From assembly GCA_963682175.1 (NCBI GenBank), contig OY821781.1, positions 37,275,254 through 37,339,253 on the forward strand: a stretch of DNA of 64,000 bases, in the 5' to 3' direction. Both the position numbers and the translations under genes were made by a program. The stretch is from Triglochin maritima (lineage: Eukaryota > Streptophyta > Magnoliopsida > Alismatales > Juncaginaceae). The notes under the pieces are model-generated. The model did not search any database. It was not told the origin of the DNA and saw only the letters and a program-made list of their open reading frames with translations. How positions within the stretch are numbered: position 1 is the first letter of the stretch; each line of letters starts with the position of its first letter. Of this stretch, positions 59,075 to 64,000 are shown piece by piece.

Positions 59075-62000
59075 ATGTCGAACATCCAACCAATCGTACG
59101 ATCCATGATAGAAAAACACCCTTTAGCAAATGATGGCTCAAACTTCATTAGTTGGCAACTCAAACTCAACATCGTGTTAAAGTTTGAGAAACTATCTCAC
59201 ATTTTGGAAGGTCCAATCCCAAAATGGAATGAGAGATTAACCGATGAAGAGAAAGAGGCTAAAGCCAAGTGGGAAGACCAAAAGAACCAGGTTCACGGTC
59301 TTATGCTAGCATCCATGGGTGACTCGCTTCAAGCGAAATACTTGGATTCAAAACCCAAGAAGACCATGGAGGCTTTATTAAAGATGTTCATGGATAGTGC
59401 CCGAAAGGAGCGCTATAAGACCACCATCGCACTCACAAGGTGCCATATGGCGGAGGGAACATCGGTATCTATGCATTTTCTCACGATGTAAGGATACCTT
59501 GAGAAGTTGGCAAAGCTCTCTTCACCAATGCCCGAGGACATTGCTGAAGATATGATTCTTGGCTCTCTAGCCCCGTCCTTTAAGGACTTTGTGATGCACT
59601 ATCACGTGCGTGAAAAAGGGGTGAGTCTTGAGGAGCTTCACAACGCTCTCAAAACTGCTGAAGTTGACATGGGCAAGGGTAGGGACAAGCAAGTCTTTGC
59701 CGTCCATGGGAGGGGCCATAAGATTGGTAAAGGAAAGGGCAAATCTACCAAAAGTGGTTCAATCAAGAGCAAGGGAGTAGGAGGTGCTCATAAAAGTGTC
59801 TCGAGGGGGAAATCTCAGAAATCTCCAACTCCCAATACGGAGTGCTTTCACTGCGGTGAAAAAGGACACATCCGGCCAAATTGCTCCAAGTACAAGGAAG
59901 ACCTTGACAAGAGAGTGATTGAACGTCGGCGCCCCAAAAAGGCTAAAGGTATATTTGTTATTGAAATAAATTTAGCCACCTCTGTCCAGGATTGGGTAAT
60001 TGATACCGGATCTTGTGCTCACATAGTTTCTAATGTGCAGCTACTCATGGATAGGAAGGAACTCGTAAGGAACGAGATAGAATTGAAGGTCGGAAATGGT
60101 GCGAACGTGTCTGCGGTTGCACAAGGTTCTGTGGTTCTTCAATTGTGTAGTGGTTTAAATTTATGTCTAAAGAATGTTTATTATGTACCTTCGATTAGCA
60201 AGAATATTATTTCTGTATCATGTCTGGATATGGATAATTTTAATATAAATATTTCAAATTCTTGTTTGTCTATATCGAAGAATGGTGTGTTCTATGCAAA
60301 TGCGTTCATTAGGAATGATCTCTATTTGCTTGAATTGGATAATAAACAAATCTTTAATATCAATAACAAAAGACTTAAGACCACTCACGAGAATGATACT
60401 CTCTTGTGGCACTATCGTCTTGGTCACATAAATGAAAAGCGCATCAAGAAATTGCAAGAAGCTAACCTTCTTGGTCTACTTGATTTTAAATCATTGGAGA
60501 CGTGCCAACCATGTCTAATGGGAAAAATGACCAAAAAGCCTTTCAAGAAGAAAGGCCCAAGGGCGAGTGGCTTGTTGGATTTGATACATTCCAATGTATG
60601 TGGTCCAATGAGTACTAGTGCACGAGATGGTTTCAGGTACCTCATTACGTTCACGGATGATTATAGTCGTTATGACTATGTTTATCTAATGAGAAACAAA
60701 AGTGAATCTTTTGGTAAGTTCAAAGAATTCAAGAATGAAGTAGAGAACCAACTCGACAAGAAAATCAAGTCTCTACGAACGGATCGTGGAGGTGAGTACT
60801 TAAGTGCCGAATTTGACTCATACCTAAAGGAGTTTGGTATTGTACCTCAACTCACCCCTCCTGGTACACCTCAGTGGAATGGGGTATCCGAAAGGAGGAA
60901 TAGGACATTGCTCGACATGGTTCGGTCAATGATGAGTCATGCAGGATTACCTCTTTACTTTTGGAGTTATGCACTACAGACTGCGGCTTACACACTAAAT
61001 AATGTTCCATCCAAATCCGTGGAGAAAACTCCTTATGAGCTATGGAGTGGTAAAACACCTAAGCTCAGTTTTCTCAAGATTTGGGGTTGTGAGGCTTACG
61101 TCAAGAGATTGATGTCGACCAAACTTCAACCAAAAGCGGATAAGTGCTTCTTTATTGGTTATCCTCGTGAGACAAGAGGATACTACTTTTGGCATATCAC
61201 CTCCAATCGAGTGATTGTAGAGAGGGATGCCACATTTCTGGAAAAGGAATTTCTAGAAAGAGTAAAAAGTAGGGGGAGTAGGGTTGTGCTTGAGGAAACT
61301 CAAGATACTCTACAAGATCATGACATGAATGATGACATTCAAGATCATGAAGGCCCAACCGAGATTCCTTTGGTTAGTGGGAGCGTGAGTGAGAGACCCT
61401 CGCAAGAAATTGTAAGAGAATCTCAATCATCCCCACCAAGTTCACGTTCAAGAGTTGAACGTGAACCCACTCCTCAAGAAATTGTGGAAGAAGTTCGAGA
61501 GACACGAGAAGAACCAAAACAACTTAGAAGGTCAACAAGGGAAAGGAAGAAACCCGATTTGTATCTGGGACATCATGAAATCATGGTACTAGATACCAAT
61601 GATCCCTTAACCTTCCAAGAGGCAATGGAAAGGGAAGACTCCAAACTATGGCTTAAGGCCATGGAATCTGAAATAGAATCCATGTATGATAATCAAGTAT
61701 GGGACTTGGTTGACCTTCCTCAAGGGAAAAAGACCATTCATAATAAATGGGTTTTTAAGAGGAAGACGGACATGGATGGGAACTTGACAACCTACAAAGC
61801 GAGGCTTGTAGCGAAGGGTTTCACTCAAGTTCAAGGAATTGACTATGATGAAACTTTTTCACCGGTTGCCATGTTCAAGTCTATTCGGATCATGCTCGCT
61901 ATTGCTGCATTACATGATTATGAAATATGGCAAATGGATGTGTACATGGTACAACCTCAAGGTTTTGAAGATCCAAAGAATAGCGAGAAGGTATGCAAGC

Positions 62001-63148
62001 TTCAAAGATCCATTTATGGATTGAAGCAAGCATCAAGGAGTTGGAACAAACGCTTTGACGAGGAAGTGAAGAAACTTCACTTCATTCAAAGTAAGGAAGA
62101 ACCTTGTGTATACAAGAAGGTTAGTGGGAGCCATGTAGTATTCCTAATCTTATATGTCGATGACATATTGCTTATGGGCAATCATATTCCTTTGCTTGAG
62201 CAAACGAGAAGTTCATTGAAATCTGCATTTTCGATGAAAGATATGGGTGAGGCTCAATACATCTTGGGAATCAAGATATACCGAGATAGATCCCGTAGAC
62301 TCATTGGCCTTAGTCAACGTGCGTACATTGACAATGTCTTAGAAAGGTTCAAGATGAACAACTCCAAAAAGGGCAGTGTGCCAATGAGTATGGGTGTGCA
62401 ACTCAAGAAGTCTCAACGTGCGCAATCACGTAAGGACTTAGAGTACATGAAGGATGTCCCTTATGCTTCGGCAATTGGGTCGATCATGTACGCGATGACT
62501 TGCACAAGACCAGATGTCTCGTATGCTCTAAGCGTGACAAGTCGTCACCAATCCAACGCAAGTCCTGAGCATTGGACTGCGGTCAAGAATATCCTGAAGT
62601 ACCTTAACCGGACTAAGGATAAGATTCTTGTTTATGGAGGACAAAGGGAATTGATAGCTGAAGGTTACTCGGATGCGAGTTTCATGAGTGATCCAGACGA
62701 TAGAAGGTCGCAATCAGGATACGTCTTCCTTCTGAATGGTGGAGCTGTGAGTTGGCGTAGCTGGAAGCAAACCACTACAGCCGATTCAACCACTGCTTCA
62801 GAAGTAATGGCAGTCGCTGAAGCGAGCAAGGAAGGAGTGTGGATCAAGAAGTTCCTTGAAGAGCTTGGAGTAGTTCCCACGAGTGAGGGACCCATTGAGC
62901 TATTTTGCGATAATAGTGCACCTATCTCACAAATCAAGGATCCTAGATCACACCACAAAGTGAAGTACATGGATCGTAAGTACTTCGTGACGCGTGACCT
63001 CATCGACGAAGGCAAAATAAATCTGTTATGGGTGGACACCAACAGCAACACAGCTGATCCATTCACAAAACCCTTATCCCAAGCCAAGGGCGAAATGCAT
63101 TTCGAGTCCATGGGATTGAGGAACCATATAGATTGGCTTGATGATTGA
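59075..63148 (+). pseudogene. A2 Gag-Pol polyprotein, three inactivating lesions
   Basis: Gag opens at 59075 (MSNIQPIVRSM). CAA to TAA at 59489-59491 stops it after 138 residues; the frame then continues open to 63148. Zinc knuckle CFHCGEKGHIRPNC at 59843-59884, protease DTGS at 60002-60013 (intact), integrase finger HYRLGHIN...CQPC. In the integrase core HSDVCGP of A1 and A4 reads HSNVCGP here (AAT 60593-60595), so the first catalytic Asp of the DDE set is lost. RT keeps QMDV and YVDD (62153-62164), but 39 bp (13 residues, TAFLNG region) are deleted at 61936. RNase H is complete, ending ...GLRNHIDWLDD. The long open frame looks functional but the element is inactive on its own. Confidence 0.93.
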
Positions 63149-63221
63149 TAGGTAATGGGGTTTACCCTAGTTATTATTGTTTTATGCATTGAGTATGTAT
63201 GAGAAAGAAAACTTTAATAAC

Positions 63222-63232
63222 AAGTGGGAGAT
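63222..63232 (+). other. Polypurine tract of A2
   Basis: AAGTGGGAGAT directly before the 3' LTR. Confidence 0.85.
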
Positions 63233-64000
63233 TGAAGAGAATGTGTTCTGAAAGTTTTACTTTTAAATGCCAATTATTATGAATTGAATGAGATATCATT
63301 TTATTCCATGTTTATGTTATTCGTCTTTTGGAAGTGTTAAGGAAGAGGCTCTTGGTCCTTAACCGTAGAGCTCTAAAAGATATTGGTTTACATAAAACAA
63401 AATATATTCGCAATCATGGTAATTAACATGGGACCATTAATTACCGAGTTAAGATTGTCGTGTTTGGTCATAGATCATTGTAACTCTACAAGTGAGTGAC
63501 GACACGGGTATGCAAAAGAGGAAAATATTACTTTTGTGTACTGAATAGACCTAATAAGTAAAATATTATAGAAATGTGTTTCTGTGTCTTTAATATTTTA
63601 ATGTGTCCTTGGTCCTTTGATATGAGACTTATATCTGATCGCTTAAGGAGTTCTTAATTAGACTAGTGTCTTAAGCTATCAATGAATGTAGTGTAAAGAC
63701 ATTAGTTGGTTAAGTATAACTTTCGTTGGAGAAGATAGTTGGTCAAAAGATTATCATTGCCCCTCTTAATTGAGTGATGATATTAGTGGGCCCCTTGATA
63801 AAGCAAAGTTATAATGTGCACAATGTGATTTGAGTTAAGTCACATATTTATAACTAGCTTAAAGAGATCAAGAAATGAATACTAAGACAAAGATGACACA
63901 ATACTACTTTGTGTGTATTCTTAATATCATGAGGCAAGGGACGGACACAAGTGGTGCACTCCATCACTAATTGGATCGGGTTTTGGTTCGAGTGGAATTA
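63233..64000 (+). repeat. A2 3' LTR, cut by window end
   Basis: TGAAGAGAATGTGTTCTG...; first 768 bp only, ending before the palindrome array would begin. Confidence 0.93.

Larger units (their letters stand above)
55583..64000 (+). mobile_element. Copia element A2, runs off the window
   Basis: 5' LTR 55583-57609, Met-tRNA primer site, leader, gag-pol, polypurine tract and the first 768 bp of the 3' LTR (from 63233). Left 5 bp are GGCGG (55578-55582); the right target site is outside. Internal sequence is very close to A1. Inserted in the leader of gypsy G2. Confidence 0.93.

Overview
This is nuclear DNA of a flowering plant, probably a eudicot. The evidence is AT-rich sequence, genes with GT-AG introns, retrotransposons primed by initiator-Met or Asp tRNA, and plant-type GT47 glycosyltransferase genes. 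I cannot name the species. The only two host genes I can support are tandem minus-strand copies of an exostosin-like (GT47) glycosyltransferase: E1 (13428-16503) and E2 (35258-38399). They share the same four-exon plan and an older duplicated 3' flank (about 3080-3440 and 34600-34990). Nearly everything else is transposon sequence.

Layout: 485-2480 holds a decayed plant-mobile-domain (PMD) gene, followed by simple repeats and a 24-G tract. 3508-13031 is copia element B1, inserted in the 3' flank of E1. B1 carries a solo LTR of another family (S1, 3827-5506) in its 5' LTR, and a composite of an A-family LTR fragment plus an S-family solo LTR (8217-11000) in pol. E1 follows, then a MULE-like foldback element (17999-18621), an A-family solo LTR (A3, 18801-21003), a hAT-like foldback (22317-22926), and a broken minus-strand A element (A4, 23635-33351). 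A4 has a gypsy solo LTR (G3) in its leader and is itself inserted in a copia remnant (C). E2 follows. From 39684 to the end is a three-level nest. Copia B2 is interrupted by gypsy solo LTR G1, by complete copia A1 (42546-52348, 5-bp TSD TACTC) and by gypsy G2 (54213 onward). G2 is interrupted by copia A2 (55583 onward, leaving the window).

The most striking signal is in the LTRs. Three copia-type LTR families (A, B, S) with otherwise different LTR sequences each carry an array of a 10-bp palindrome, CGGTNNACCG (most often CGGTCGACCG). The sites come mainly as pairs with family-specific spacing (19, 20-21 or about 22 bp). Pairs recur about every 62-75 bp. The arrays sit just upstream of the LTR TATA box, at a fixed distance within a family: about 180 bp in A and about 97 bp in S. 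The gypsy LTRs and the C LTR lack the array. This looks like a paired dimer-binding platform, or another selected cis element, shared by unrelated retrotransposons.

All element polyproteins here are broken by stops, frameshifts, deletions or lost catalytic residues. A1 and A2 are nearly intact and young: A1's two LTRs differ at about 20 of 2051 positions by eye. E1 and E2 look intact; their products should be Golgi type II membrane glycosyltransferases.
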